Position numbers and translations under genes: made by a program. A model generated the notes under the pieces. The model did no database searches, was not told the origin of the DNA, and saw nothing but the letters and a program-made list of their open reading frames with translations. From positions 496,001 through 560,000 of the forward strand of contig NZ_RYEV01000003.1 in NCBI RefSeq assembly GCF_004138485.1: a stretch of DNA of 64,000 bases, written 5' to 3'. The stretch comes from Peristeroidobacter soli (lineage in GTDB: Bacteria; Pseudomonadota; Gammaproteobacteria; Steroidobacterales; Steroidobacteraceae). Every line of letters begins with the position of its first letter. Within the stretch, counting starts at the first letter, position 1. Below are positions 24,706 through 33,412 of this stretch, piece by piece.

Positions 24706-26274
24706 TTACTCGACCGCGACAACCACCACCGATTTCGGCGGTAGCTCCACGCGCAACTCATTTCCTTTCTTTGCAGCCTTGAAGGGAGCCGGCTTCACCG
24801 CCTCCGGCTTATCGAACGTATTCCGCGCATCGAGCGTCGAGGCAGTGAGGATGCGGCCAGAGGCCGCCTTGAAATTCACGCCACTGATCTTCGCCGACAC
24901 AGCAGCACCCTTGTTCGGGTCGACGTTCGTAAATGCAATCTGCAGCTTGCCCGCGGCGTCACGCGCCGCCGACACCGATACCTGCGGCAACGACCACTCG
25001 CCACGCGAATAAGTCGGCGACTGAACCTCGGCTGGCAAAGAAGTCGCGCCCTGGAACGGGATATACATTTCGAACACGTGATACGTTGGCGTGAGCGTCA
25101 TCTTCTCCTTATCGGTGAGGATCATCGCCTGCAGCACATTCACCATCTGCGCGATGTTCGCCATCTTCACTCGATCCGCGTGACGATGAAAAATATCGAG
25201 CGTCAGCGACGCGACCAACGCATCACGCAGCGTGTTCTGCTGATACAGGAAACCCGGGTTGCGCCCCGCCTCCGGGTCATACCAGGTACCCCACTCATCG
25301 ACGTACAGGGCGACCTTCTTATCCGGGTCGTGCTTGTCCATGATCGAAGAGTGCTTCGACACCAGCTCCTCCATGCGCACCGCATGGTTCAGCGTCGACG
25401 CCCACGCATCTTCGGTAAAGCCAATCGACGGACCCTTGTTCTCCCAGCGACCGGGGAACGTGTAATAGTGCAGCGAGTACGCATCCATGTGCTTCGCCGC
25501 CTGCGACAACATCACTTCCGTCCAGTGATAGTCAGCCACATTTGCGCCGCTGGCGATCTTCAACGGCCGGTTGTCACGCGGGCCTTTCACGAACGTCGCG
25601 AACTGTTTGTACAGGTCCGCGAAATATTCCGGCCGCATGTTGCCGCCGCAGCCCCACGTCTCGTTGCCCACGCCGAAGTACGGCAACTTCCACGGCTTCT
25701 CACGACCATTGGCACGACGCATTTCAGCGAGCGTCGATTTGGTATCGGACGTGATGTACTCAACCCACTCCGCCATTTCCTGTGGCGAACCCGAGCCCAC
25801 ATTGCCCGACACATAGGCGTCGGCACCAATCAGCTCGGCGAAGTCCAGAAACTCATGGGTGCCGAAAGAGTTCGGTTCTTCCACCGCGCCCCAATGCGTA
25901 TTCACTTTCACCGGCCGCCGGTCGCGCGGGCCGATGCCTTCGCGCCAGTGATACTCGTCGGCGAAGCAGCCGCCGGGCCAGCGCACCACCGGCACTTTCA
26001 ATTTCTTCAGCGCCGCGACCACATCGTTTCGATAACCGCGCGTGTTGGGAATCGAGGAATTCTCGCCGACCCAGATTCCCTCATAGATGCCATGGCCCAG
26101 ATGCTCCGCGAACTGGCCGTAGAGATTGCGATCGATTTTGGCGCCCGGCTTGTCGGCCTGGATGGTCACCGAGACCGCGACGGATTCGGCCGCGTAAACG
26201 GAAAGAGAAGCAAATCCGAGCGTCGCCAGACCGAGCGCGGCGGTCAGGCGGAGGGCCCCCTGAAGAATCGGCAT
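24706..26274 (-). CDS. Exported GH51 alpha-L-arabinofuranosidase
   Basis: A 522-residue glycosidase that releases terminal alpha-L-arabinofuranose from arabinan, arabinoxylan or oligosaccharides. A signal peptide (LRLTAALGLATLGFASLSVYA) puts it in the periplasm or outside. The GH51 TIM barrel has the acid/base E205 in GVGNETWG and the nucleophile E327 in YVDEWGTWY, with FAEHLGHGIYEGIWVG and RWPGGCFADEYHWREGIGP near the N-terminus. A C-terminal beta domain follows. ATG 26274 has GAGGAC upstream. It lies 11 bp behind the arabinose dehydrogenase gene and is the last gene of that operon. Confidence 0.92.
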   Translation of the reverse strand: MPILQGALRLTAALGLATLGFASLSVYAAESVAVSVTIQADKPGAKIDRNLYGQFAEHLGHGIYEGIWVGENSSIPNTRGYRNDVVAALKKLKVPVVRWPGGCFADEYHWREGIGPRDRRPVKVNTHWGAVEEPNSFGTHEFLDFAELIGADAYVSGNVGSGSPQEMAEWVEYITSDTKSTLAEMRRANGREKPWKLPYFGVGNETWGCGGNMRPEYFADLYKQFATFVKGPRDNRPLKIASGANVADYHWTEVMLSQAAKHMDAYSLHYYTFPGRWENKGPSIGFTEDAWASTLNHAVRMEELVSKHSSIMDKHDPDKKVALYVDEWGTWYDPEAGRNPGFLYQQNTLRDALVASLTLDIFHRHADRVKMANIAQMVNVLQAMILTDKEKMTLTPTYHVFEMYIPFQGATSLPAEVQSPTYSRGEWSLPQVSVSAARDAAGKLQIAFTNVDPNKGAAVSAKISGVNFKAASGRILTASTLDARNTFDKPEAVKPAPFKAAKKGNELRVELPPKSVVVVAVE

Positions 26275-26285
26275 CTTGTTGTCCT

Positions 26286-27212
26286 CTATTCGATGAAGGG
26301 ATCGACGACGGAGCGCCGGCCGGCCATGAAGGCATCGGCGACCAGGCGGAAGGCGGCGAGGTCGACGTCCAGTCGACGCTCGCGAACCAGCGGGGCGAAA
26401 CGCGCGTACAGATTCGCGTACTCGCGATCCGGCGCGGAGACCGTTTGTTTGCCGTCGACGTGCATGACCGAGCCGCCTTTGGAAAGCAGCAGGCGGCCGT
26501 CGTCGGTCTCGATGTCGATGTCCCAGCTCTGCGGTCCGGTCTGGCGGAAATCGAATTCCGCTCGCACCGGCAGGCCGCCGGGACCTTGCAAGGTCAGCTC
26601 GGCGGCGATGGGCGTCTCGCAATTCGAGGGGAAGTGCAGCTCGGCGTCCTTCAACACCAGCGGCTGCGGCAGGATGCGGGTGATGATAGACAGCGCGTTG
26701 ATGCCGGGATCGAACACACCGAGGCCGCCGGCTTTCCAGATCCAGGCCTGGCCCGGGTGCCACACGCGCACGTCTTCTTTCCAGGTCACCTGCACGTTGC
26801 GAATCTTCCGACCCGCAAGCCATTCGCGCGCCGGCTCGACGGCGGCGGCTTCGCGTGAATGCCAGGTAGCAAACAACGCCAGCTGCCGCTGCTGAGCCAT
26901 ATCGACGAGGCCTGCGACTTCATTCAGCGTCGCGCCCGGTGGCTTCTCCAGCATCACATGTTTGTTCTGCTCCAACGCATACCGCGCGATCTCGTAACGA
27001 ACCTGCGGCGTGCAGCACAACGACACCGCTTCGATCTCCGGCTGCTCGCGCAGCAGGGTCTCGATGTTCGGATAGCTCGGCGTGCCATCGAGCTTGTTGT
27101 GCGGACTCGCGACCGCGACCAGATGATAGTTCGGATTGGCCGCGAGCGAAGGCAGGTGTTGATCGCGCGCGATCTTGCCCAGGCCGACGATGGCGAGTTT
27201 GATCGGGCTCAT
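26286..27212 (-). CDS. L-arabinose 1-dehydrogenase (Gfo/Idh/MocA family)
   Basis: A 308-residue NAD(P)-dependent enzyme that oxidises L-arabinose (probably also D-galactose) at C1 to the lactone, the first oxidative step. The Rossmann motif is IVGLGKIARDQHLP (8-21), with E89-K90-P91 in VMLEKPPGAT. D168 and N172 in FDPGINALS match the substrate-binding/catalytic residues described for the Azospirillum brasilense enzyme, which has the same length and, from memory, very similar blocks throughout (SLCCTPQVRY, FATWHSRE, WHPGQAWIW). It follows the AraD1-like gene by three bases. Confidence 0.9.
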   Translation of the reverse strand: MSPIKLAIVGLGKIARDQHLPSLAANPNYHLVAVASPHNKLDGTPSYPNIETLLREQPEIEAVSLCCTPQVRYEIARYALEQNKHVMLEKPPGATLNEVAGLVDMAQQRQLALFATWHSREAAAVEPAREWLAGRKIRNVQVTWKEDVRVWHPGQAWIWKAGGLGVFDPGINALSIITRILPQPLVLKDAELHFPSNCETPIAAELTLQGPGGLPVRAEFDFRQTGPQSWDIDIETDDGRLLLSKGGSVMHVDGKQTVSAPDREYANLYARFAPLVRERRLDVDLAAFRLVADAFMAGRRSVVDPFIE

Positions 27213-27215
27213 GGG

Positions 27216-28208
27216 TTACAGCGCCTTGACCGCCACGGTGGGAGATTCGCTGCGCTTCAGGGGATTGCGCAGCGGCAGACGGAACGGTGGCGCTTCGATC
27301 TCGAACACATCGCCTTCTTTGGTCTGGATGCCTTCGGAGAACGACAGCGTCGCCGTGCCGAAGAAATGCACGTGCACGTCGCCGGGCCGACGGAACAACC
27401 GATATTTGAAATGATGATGTTCGAGATTCGCGAGGGTGTGCGACATGTTGGCTTCGCCGGTCAGGAACGGCTTCTCCCACAGCGTCTTGCCATCGCGAAG
27501 CACGCGGCTCATGCCACGCACGTCTGCTGGCAACTCGCCGACCAGCAGTTCCGCGCCCAACGCGGCATGGCGCAGTTTGGAATGCGCCAGCCACAAGTAA
27601 TTGCCACGCTCGGTGATGTGATCCGAGAACTCGTTGGCCAGACAGAAACCGATGCGACGCGGATTGCCCGCGGCGTCGATGAGATAGATGCCGGCGATCT
27701 CCGGTTCTTCGCTGCCGTCGAGTGCGAAGTCCGGCGAGGGCAGGGCGTCGCCCGTGCCGACCACGCAAGAGCCGTCGCCCTTGTAGAACCATTCGGGCTG
27801 CACGCCGACCTGGCCGGCGGCGGGTTTGCCGCCTTCCAGGCCCAGGTTGAACATGCGCATCGAGTCGGTGAGCGTGCCGCCGGCCGCGGCCTTGTGCATC
27901 TTGTCGCGACCTTCGGCCGAGCCGAGATGCGTAAGGCCGGTGCCGGTGAGATACAGGTGAGCGACGTCCGGATGATCGATCGGAGCGAGCAGACGATTCC
28001 AGGTCTGCAGCTCCTGCAGATCGAGCCGTTCGTCGGAGAGCCGCGCGGCCACGCATTTTTCCAGCGAGGTGCCGCCGTTCAGCGCGGTTTGCGCCAGCTG
28101 ATAAGTGCTGGTGCAATCTTTCACTTTACGAGCGACGCCACTGTCGTCGATGGCGGCCACGCCGCGCTGCCCGTCGGCAGCGCGCACCTGTATCAAACGC
28201 AAACTCAT
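27216..28208 (-). CDS. FAH-fold 2-keto-3-deoxy-L-arabinonate dehydratase (AraD1/GguC family)
   Basis: A 330-residue member of the fumarylacetoacetate hydrolase superfamily of the AraD1/GguC type. It would dehydrate L-2-keto-3-deoxyarabinonate to 2-oxoglutarate semialdehyde, the substrate of the neighbouring aldehyde dehydrogenase. Family blocks are [45 protein letters not shown] (acidic metal ligands), [14 protein letters not shown] and [10 protein letters not shown]. It overlaps the dehydrogenase gene upstream by four bases (ATGA). In A. brasilense this step uses a DapA-type enzyme, so this is the non-homologous alternative. The family assignment is firm, the exact reaction is inferred from context. 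Confidence 0.82.
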   Translation of the reverse strand: MSLRLIQVRAADGQRGVAAIDDSGVARKVKDCTSTYQLAQTALNGGTSLEKCVAARLSDERLDLQELQTWNRLLAPIDHPDVAHLYLTGTGLTHLGSAEGRDKMHKAAAGGTLTDSMRMFNLGLEGGKPAAGQVGVQPEWFYKGDGSCVVGTGDALPSPDFALDGSEEPEIAGIYLIDAAGNPRRIGFCLANEFSDHITERGNYLWLAHSKLRHAALGAELLVGELPADVRGMSRVLRDGKTLWEKPFLTGEANMSHTLANLEHHHFKYRLFRRPGDVHVHFFGTATLSFSEGIQTKEGDVFEIEAPPFRLPLRNPLKRSESPTVAVKAL

Positions 28209-29785
28209 TTGTTAGTCCCGGTCGAATAGACGCCGTCGAGTCGATGCGGCGTGGACGATTGCGCGCCGCGCTTCAGGACCGAAGGCAACAGTGCATCGGG
28301 AATATCCTGGTAGCACACCGGACGCAGGAAACGTTCGATGGCGAGTGTGCCCACCGACGTCGTGCGGCCATCGGAGGTCGACGGGTACGGGCCGCCGTGA
28401 ACCATGGCGTGCGACACTTCGACACCGGTCGGCCAGCCGTTCGCGAGAATGCGGCCCACCTTGCGTTCCAGCGTCGGCATCACGGCGAGCGCCAGCGCAT
28501 AGTCTTCTTCAGTGACATGCAGTGTGGCCGTGAGCTGGCCTTCCAGTTTTTCCAACGCATCGATCAGCTCTGCTTCATTGGCGCAACGGACGATGACCGA
28601 CGACGCGCCGAACACTTCCTCGGCGATCTGATGAGTCAGCGCGCTCGCATTGACGGAGAACAGGGCGCCACGGCCGCAATTCGCGCCGGCGGTGTCAGAG
28701 CCGCGAGCAATTGTCTTCACCGACTTGTTGGTGGCGAGACGATCCACACCCTTCTGGAACGCATCGTAAATTCCTGCGGTCAGCATGACCTGAGGCGCCG
28801 CGCCGCCAAGGGCGGCGGCCGCCGAGGCGATGAATGTATCGACGTGCGGGCCTTCGAGTGCGAACACCAGGCCGGGGTTCGTGCAGAACTGACCGGAGCC
28901 GAGCGTGAGCGATGCGACGAATTCCTTGCCGAGCGCTTCAGCGCGAGCGGCGAGCGCACCGGGCAACAACAGCACAGGATTCACGCTGCTCATTTCAGCG
29001 TAGACAGGAATCGGTTCGGGGCGAGCCGCGGCAATCTTCATCAACGCCACGCCACCACCGCGCGAGCCGGTGAAGCCAACCGCTTTGACGCGCGGATCGG
29101 CGACCAGCGACGCGCCCAATTCGCGCTTGTCACCATTCAATAGCGAGAACACGCCCGGATGCAGACCGCACTGAGCGACGGCTTCGCTGATGGCTTGTGC
29201 AACCAACTCGCTCGTGCCCGGATGCGCCGAATGACCTTTGACGATGACCGGACAGCCGGCCGCGAGCGCGGAAGCGGTGTCGCCGCCCGCGACGGAGAAG
29301 GCGAGCGGGAAGTTGCTGGCGCCGAATACAACGACCGGGCCGAGCGGCACTTTGCGCTGACGCAGATCCGCGCGCGGCAACGGCTTGCGATCGGGCATCG
29401 CCGGATCGATACGCACGCCCTGCCAACCGCCTTTGCGCAACTCATCCGCGAACAGACGCAGCTGACCCACAGTGCGCCCGCGCTCACCCGTCAGACGCGC
29501 GAGCGGCAGACCGGACTCGGCATTGGCGCGCTCGAGCAGCTCATCGCCCAACGCCATGATGCGTTCGCCTATGGTCTCCAGAAACTTCGCGCGCGTTTCG
29601 TTATCGAGCGCGCGGTACTGATCGAAAGCTTCGCTGGCCAATTGGCAGGCGCGCTCCACCTCGGCGCTGCCGGCCGAGCTGAAGGGCGGGTCGATCAATG
29701 AGGCGGTGGTGGGGTTGGCCGCGCGAAAGGTTTGAGCGGTCGCGACGCGTTCGCGACCGATGAATAGCTGACCGGTCAGGGGCAT
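28205..29785 (-). CDS. 2-oxoglutarate semialdehyde (2,5-dioxovalerate) dehydrogenase
   Basis: A 526-residue aldehyde dehydrogenase that makes 2-oxoglutarate, the end of the non-phosphorylative pentose route. Residues expected for catalysis are N158 ([10 protein letters not shown]), E264 ([10 protein letters not shown]) and C301 ([10 protein letters not shown]); the cofactor region is [13 protein letters not shown]. The AEMSSVNP and [10 protein letters not shown] blocks are typical of NADP-linked ketoglutarate semialdehyde dehydrogenases. It is the first gene of a four-gene operon (this gene, AraD1-like, arabinose dehydrogenase, GH51), with the shared TGTCTGAGT box 33 bp upstream. Confidence 0.9.
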   Translation of the reverse strand: MPLTGQLFIGRERVATAQTFRAANPTTASLIDPPFSSAGSAEVERACQLASEAFDQYRALDNETRAKFLETIGERIMALGDELLERANAESGLPLARLTGERGRTVGQLRLFADELRKGGWQGVRIDPAMPDRKPLPRADLRQRKVPLGPVVVFGASNFPLAFSVAGGDTASALAAGCPVIVKGHSAHPGTSELVAQAISEAVAQCGLHPGVFSLLNGDKRELGASLVADPRVKAVGFTGSRGGGVALMKIAAARPEPIPVYAEMSSVNPVLLLPGALAARAEALGKEFVASLTLGSGQFCTNPGLVFALEGPHVDTFIASAAAALGGAAPQVMLTAGIYDAFQKGVDRLATNKSVKTIARGSDTAGANCGRGALFSVNASALTHQIAEEVFGASSVIVRCANEAELIDALEKLEGQLTATLHVTEEDYALALAVMPTLERKVGRILANGWPTGVEVSHAMVHGGPYPSTSDGRTTSVGTLAIERFLRPVCYQDIPDALLPSVLKRGAQSSTPHRLDGVYSTGTNK

Positions 29786-29818
29786 GGGGTTCTCCGCCTA
29801 AACTTGTTCCGTCGATTT

Positions 29819-29827
29819 ACTCAGACA
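29819..29827 (-). promoter_or_regulatory. TGTCTGAGT box, copy 2 (dehydrogenase operon)
   Basis: On the minus strand TGTCTGAGT lies 33 bp before the ATG of the semialdehyde dehydrogenase gene, preceded by GGATAA and followed by AAATCG. Same 9-mer as at 20014-20022 and 30999-31007, in each case oriented toward the gene it precedes. Confidence 0.5.
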
Positions 29828-29878
29828 TTATCCCAGTTGCGCCCTGGCCGGCAATCGGCACGGGCACCCCGGGGGTGA

Positions 29879-29893
29879 GGTAGCGTTAACAAC
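29879..29893. promoter_or_regulatory. LacI/XylR-type box-like sequence
   Basis: GGTAGCGTTAACAAC resembles the palindromic operators of LacI-family pentose regulators (TGGTAGCGCTAACA type, as described for xylose regulators of xanthomonads). It lies about 95 bp upstream of the semialdehyde dehydrogenase gene. No LacI-family gene is in the window, so any regulator would be encoded elsewhere. Confidence 0.3.
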
Positions 29894-29976
29894 GCCTGCG
29901 GCATTAAGACATCCGAGGGCTGCATCAACAAGACCGCGCAATGAAAGGTGGGGGGCGCGGACGCAAAATCCATCGG

Positions 29977-30002
29977 CGGGGCAGCCTTTTCAGGCCGCCC
30001 CG
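29977..30002 (-). terminator. Hairpin after the GntR gene
   Basis: CGGGGC-A-GCCT (29977-29987) pairs with AGGC-C-GCCCCG (29992-30002), one mismatch and a short loop, 18 bp beyond the GntR stop. The T-tract on the minus strand is poor (GGATTTTGCG), so it may be a weak terminator. Confidence 0.35.
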
Positions 30003-30020
30003 GGAAGAGACAGGGGGACT

Positions 30021-30797
30021 TCAGCCTCGGGCCGAAGTTGCAGTCTTGGCGGGCTTGGGTTTGCGCGAGTTGACCGTGTCGAGCTGCGCCAGTTCGACCA
30101 GGTTCAACATCGCCGCATGCGCGGCCTTCGGGTCGGAGGCTTTGACGGCCTCGTACACTTTCTGGTGATCCGGGATCGGGTCACGGCGCAGAGGGTTGTG
30201 GCGCTGCTTGAAGATAGTGGTCCATGAGACCGCGGCACCGACGCCGCTAGTCAGCGACACGATGAAGGCGTTGCCGCTCGCGCGGAGCATCGCCGAGTGG
30301 AATTCCTGGTCGGCGAGACGGCCCGCCTCGCTGGCCAGCGTGTGCGTCGCCATGCCTTCGAGCGCCTTCTCCATCGCTTCGAGCTCTTCATCGCTCCGGC
30401 GCAGGGCGGCCAGCGCGGCGGCTTCGGGCTCGACGATCTTGCGCAGCTCGAACAGGTTGGCGAGCAGGGTGTCGTCCGGCTCGAACTCGAAAATCCACGA
30501 CAGCACATCGGGATCGAGCATGTGCCAGCGGGCCTGCGGGCTGACGCGCGTGCCCACCTTGGGGCGCGACTCCACCAGACCCTTCGCGGCCAGAATACGG
30601 ACCGCTTCCCGATAGGCGGTGCGCGAGACCTGCAGCCGATCGCTCGCATCGATCTCGCCATTGAGGATGTCGCCGGGCTTGTAGCGCCCCGACACGATCA
30701 ACACCCCCAGGTCACGCGCGATGGTTCCATGCAGTCGCAGCGACTTGCGTCGCGCCCGTGCATTAGCCCTCGCTGCCGCGGATTTTTTGCTCGACAT
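30021..30797 (-). CDS. FadR-subfamily GntR transcriptional regulator
   Basis: A 258-residue regulator. The winged-helix GntR domain is at about residues 20-85 (LIVSGRYKPGDIL, LQVSRTAYREAVRILAAKGLVESRPKVGTRV) and the C-terminal helical FCD ligand domain at about 105-235, with metal/ligand histidines in DQEFHSAML, DHQKVYEAV and AAHAAM. FadR-type members bind small carboxylates or sugar acids, so an arabinose pathway intermediate is a good candidate effector. It sits between the dehydrogenase operon and the divergent GH43-transporter operon, as expected for the local regulator. The ATG at 30797 has GAGGGA upstream; the longer frame is rejected. Confidence 0.88.
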   Translation of the reverse strand: MSSKKSAAARANARARRKSLRLHGTIARDLGVLIVSGRYKPGDILNGEIDASDRLQVSRTAYREAVRILAAKGLVESRPKVGTRVSPQARWHMLDPDVLSWIFEFEPDDTLLANLFELRKIVEPEAAALAALRRSDEELEAMEKALEGMATHTLASEAGRLADQEFHSAMLRASGNAFIVSLTSGVGAAVSWTTIFKQRHNPLRRDPIPDHQKVYEAVKASDPKAAHAAMLNLVELAQLDTVNSRKPKPAKTATSARG

Positions 30798-30998
30798 CGA
30801 TGATTTCCCTCGACACGCCGGCGGGCCACGGCCCTGCCTCTGCGTCATGCGCCGGTAGTTTACGCACGCCGCACGCGGATTTCGCTGCAGATCGCACTGA
30901 AATGCGGCGCCGACCGGCGGCGATTGCGTCCGGCGCCAGCGGCTCTGCAAAATGGCCCGGACGATTTGCCTGACAAATCGAAAGTCGTTACCATAAAT

Positions 30999-31007
30999 TG
31001 TCTGAGT
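30999..31007 (+). promoter_or_regulatory. TGTCTGAGT box, copy 3 (GH43-transporter operon)
   Basis: TGTCTGAGT, preceded by CATAAAT and followed by TATATG, lies between the divergent GntR and GH43 genes, 78 bp before the preferred GTG start of GH43. It ends three bases before an ATG (31011), which argues against that ATG being the real start. Confidence 0.5.
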
Positions 31008-31085
31008 TATATGAATTCAGGCAGCCATGATTTTTGGGGGAGATATGCACAGCTGCGACGGCCGGTCGAGGCTCACGTGCGGAAT

Positions 31086-32123
31086 GTGAGTGTCCACAGG
31101 CGCGACCTGCTCCGCGCATCGCTGTACATGGGCTCGGCGCTGGGGCTCTCCGCCAGCGCTTTGGCTCGTACCGACAGTCAGAGTCCGGCCTCGCTCAATG
31201 ATCGACTCGCGGGCGACCTTTCGCCGGTCCACGACCCTTGCATCATCAAGCAAGGCGATACCTATCATGTGTTCAGCACCGGGCAGGCCCATGATCCCAC
31301 CGGGTTGCTTCCCTGGCGCACGTCCAAGGATCTGGTGAACTGGACGCTCAACGGTCGCGTGTTCGATGAGATCCCGAAATGGGCACAGCAGGCGGTGCCC
31401 GGTACTCGCGGCACCTGGGCGCCCGACATCGCGTACTTCAACGGGCTGTATCACCTCTACTACTCGTGCTCCACCTTCGGCTCGAATCATTCGGTGATCG
31501 GGCTGGTGACCAACAGGACGTTGGATCGCTCATCGAAAGACTTCAAGTGGCAGGATCGCGGCCTGGTCGTGCAGTCCTCGCGCGGCGACGACTTCAATGC
31601 CATCGACTCGAATCATCTGATCGATCGCGACGGCAAGCATTGGCTGTGTCTCGGCAGTTTCTGGAGCGGCATCAAGTTGTTTCCGCTCGATCCGCGGACC
31701 GGCAAGCTGTTTCCCAACGATCAGCGCAAATATTCCCTCGCGCGGCGCCCTGCGCCCGAGGAAGCGCCGGGTGCGATCGAAGCGCCGTTCATGATCGAAC
31801 GTAACGGCTACTACTATCTGTTCTCGTCGTTCGATTACTGCTGCCGAGGCGCGGCCAGTTCCTATTACATCGTCGTCGGTCGCTCGCGCGAGGTGACCGG
31901 TCCGTATGTGGGGCGCGATGGCAAGTCACAGATGGAGGGTTACGGGACCGTGGTGCTTCAAGGCAATCGTCGCTTTCGCGGGCCAGGTCATCAGGCGGTT
32001 CTGCGCGACGGCGAGCGCGACTATCTCGTCTATCACGCCTACGACGCCGAGCATGACGGCCGGCCGACGCTGCGCATCGCGCCCATCGAGTGGACCGCCG
32101 ACGGTTGGCCCACGGTGCTCTGA
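31086..32123 (+). CDS. Tat-exported GH43 arabinanase/arabinosidase
   Basis: A five-bladed propeller glycosidase of family GH43, of the arabinan endo-1,5-alpha-L-arabinosidase type. The catalytic acids are visible: Asp in SPVHDPCIIKQGDTYHVF (base), Asp in FNAIDSNHLIDRDG (pKa modulator) and Glu in GAIEAPFMIERNGYYYLF (acid), with RGTWAPDIAYFNGLYHLYYS between. The N-terminus HRRDLLRASLYMGSALGLSASALA is a twin-arginine signal, so the enzyme is exported folded. I prefer the GTG at 31086, which puts RR four to five residues in; ATG 31011 would add 25 residues and overlap the regulatory box. Confidence 0.87.
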   Translation: MSVHRRDLLRASLYMGSALGLSASALARTDSQSPASLNDRLAGDLSPVHDPCIIKQGDTYHVFSTGQAHDPTGLLPWRTSKDLVNWTLNGRVFDEIPKWAQQAVPGTRGTWAPDIAYFNGLYHLYYSCSTFGSNHSVIGLVTNRTLDRSSKDFKWQDRGLVVQSSRGDDFNAIDSNHLIDRDGKHWLCLGSFWSGIKLFPLDPRTGKLFPNDQRKYSLARRPAPEEAPGAIEAPFMIERNGYYYLFSSFDYCCRGAASSYYIVVGRSREVTGPYVGRDGKSQMEGYGTVVLQGNRRFRGPGHQAVLRDGERDYLVYHAYDAEHDGRPTLRIAPIEWTADGWPTVL

Positions 32124-32154
32124 TCAGTCACCAGTCATTAGTCACTTCAAATTC

Positions 32155-33261
32155 ATGCCCGGCATCGAGCTCAAAAACGTCACCAAGACCTTCGGCTCTG
32201 TCACGGTCATCGACAACGTGTCGCTGAGCATTCGGCCGCGTGAGTTCATGGTGTTTCTCGGGCCCTCGGGCTGCGGCAAGTCGACGCTCCTGCGCATGAT
32301 CGCGGGCCTGGAGTCCGTCGACGCCGGCGAGATCTGGATTGGTGACCGGCGCGTCGATCAGCTGGCGCCGGGCGAGCGACGGGTTGCGATGGTGTTCCAG
32401 CACTACGCGCTTTATCCCCACATGACGGTGCGCGAGAACATGTCGTTCGGGCTGCGCAACGTGAAGCTGCCCGAGGCTGAGATCGACAAGCGGGTCGATG
32501 CTGCCGCGAAGATGCTGGAGATTGCGCATCTGCTGGAGCGGAAGCCGGGGCAGATCTCGGGCGGACAGAGGCAGCGGGTCGCGATCGGTCGCGCCATCGT
32601 CAAAGAGCCGCAGTTGTTCCTGTTCGATGAGCCGCTGTCAAATCTCGACGCCGCGCTCAGAGTGCGCACGCGCCTGGAGATTGCGCAGCTTCATCAGCGC
32701 GTCGAGGCGGCGATGATCTTTGTTACGCACGATCAGGTCGAGGCGATGACGCTCGCACATCGTATCGTCGTGATGAACAACCGCAAGATCGAGCAGATCG
32801 GCACGCCGATGGAGATCTACTCGCGGCCCGCGACCACGTTTGTCGCGAGCTTCGTCGGTACGCCGGCGATGAACTTCTCGCCGGTCGAGCTGAGTGATGG
32901 GCCGAATGGGTTTGTGTCGGCGCGGTTGCCGGATGGCGCGATCGTGGCCACGCGTATTGATAAGGCGTCGTTGCCCGAGTCCAGGTCGTTCAAGCTGGGT
33001 ATTCGGGCGGAGTCGTTGGATATCTGCCCCGTGGGGCAGGGCCAGACGGCGGGCGTCGCGCAGTTCGTCGAACGCTTGGGAGATCGAACGCTCGTGTACG
33101 TGCGCTTGTCCGATGGCACGACAGTCGTGGCCGAGGACGCGGGCAACAGTCGGGTGGCGATCAACGACAAGGTCGGCGTGAAGTTCGATGGCGGTGGGGC
33201 GCACTTGTTCGATGATCAGGAGCGGGGTCATCACGCCGTGCTGGAGGGGAACTCGACATGA
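32155..33261 (+). CDS. Sugar ABC transporter ATP-binding protein (CUT1, MalK/UgpC-type)
   Basis: A 368-residue ATPase. Walker A GPSGCGKST (36-44), Q loop in MVFQHYALYPHM, signature SGGQR (135-139), Walker B LFLFDEP (154-160) and switch FVTHDQ, followed by a C-terminal regulatory OB-type domain (about 240-368) as in MalK/UgpC/MsmX. It powers uptake of a sugar or oligosaccharide, here probably arabinose oligomers. The stop overlaps the start of a tiny ORF (ATGA at 33258-33261), which continues the coupled chain to the permeases. The longer frame from 31906 shadows GH43. Confidence 0.92.
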   Translation: MPGIELKNVTKTFGSVTVIDNVSLSIRPREFMVFLGPSGCGKSTLLRMIAGLESVDAGEIWIGDRRVDQLAPGERRVAMVFQHYALYPHMTVRENMSFGLRNVKLPEAEIDKRVDAAAKMLEIAHLLERKPGQISGGQRQRVAIGRAIVKEPQLFLFDEPLSNLDAALRVRTRLEIAQLHQRVEAAMIFVTHDQVEAMTLAHRIVVMNNRKIEQIGTPMEIYSRPATTFVASFVGTPAMNFSPVELSDGPNGFVSARLPDGAIVATRIDKASLPESRSFKLGIRAESLDICPVGQGQTAGVAQFVERLGDRTLVYVRLSDGTTVVAEDAGNSRVAINDKVGVKFDGGGAHLFDDQERGHHAVLEGNST

Positions 33262-33335
33262 GCACCGCCGGCCAGCTGGGCGGAATCAAGCAGATGCGCG
33301 TTCATCAAGTGACGTTGCACGGGAGCCGAACGTGA
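33258..33335 (+). CDS. Coupled 25-aa leader peptide 1 (duplicate of permease N-terminus)
   Basis: An ATG overlapping the ATPase stop (ATGA) opens a 25-codon frame beginning MSTAGQLGG and ending LHGSRT, with GGAGGGGA upstream. Its TGA (33333-33335) overlaps the GTG of the next small ORF. The beginning and the end resemble leader 2, and its first residues resemble the permease N-terminus (MSAAAGQLSDLG). It is a tandem duplication product and may act in translational coupling; whether the peptide does anything is unknown. Confidence 0.5.
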   Translation: MSTAGQLGGIKQMRVHQVTLHGSRT

Positions 33336-33412
33336 GCACCGCGGCCGAACTAGTGGGCGAACTCGGTCAGGGGCGCGTCCATTACGCGACGTTGCGCGGG
33401 AGCCGAATGTGA
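33332..33412 (+). CDS. Coupled 26-aa leader peptide 2 (duplicate of permease N-terminus)
   Basis: GTG start with CGGGAGCCGAAC upstream; 26 codons beginning MSTAAELVGELGQG and ending LRGSRM. Its TGA (33410-33412) overlaps the GTG of the permease gene. The DNA unit GACGTTGC(A/G)CGGGAGCCGAA is repeated at the ends of both leaders, so each unit carries a ribosome site and a GTGAGC start. Successive units are 74 and 77 bp apart. Confidence 0.5.
   Translation: MSTAAELVGELGQGRVHYATLRGSRM

Noticed and set aside
26859-28229. Plus-strand open frame of 456 codons
   Set aside because: Covers the arabinose dehydrogenase and AraD1-like genes in antisense; composition is that of a shadow frame.
32124-32154. 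Short repeats CAGTCACCAGTCATTAGTCAC before the ATPase gene
   Set aside because: Too short and imperfect to call an operator; probably chance.
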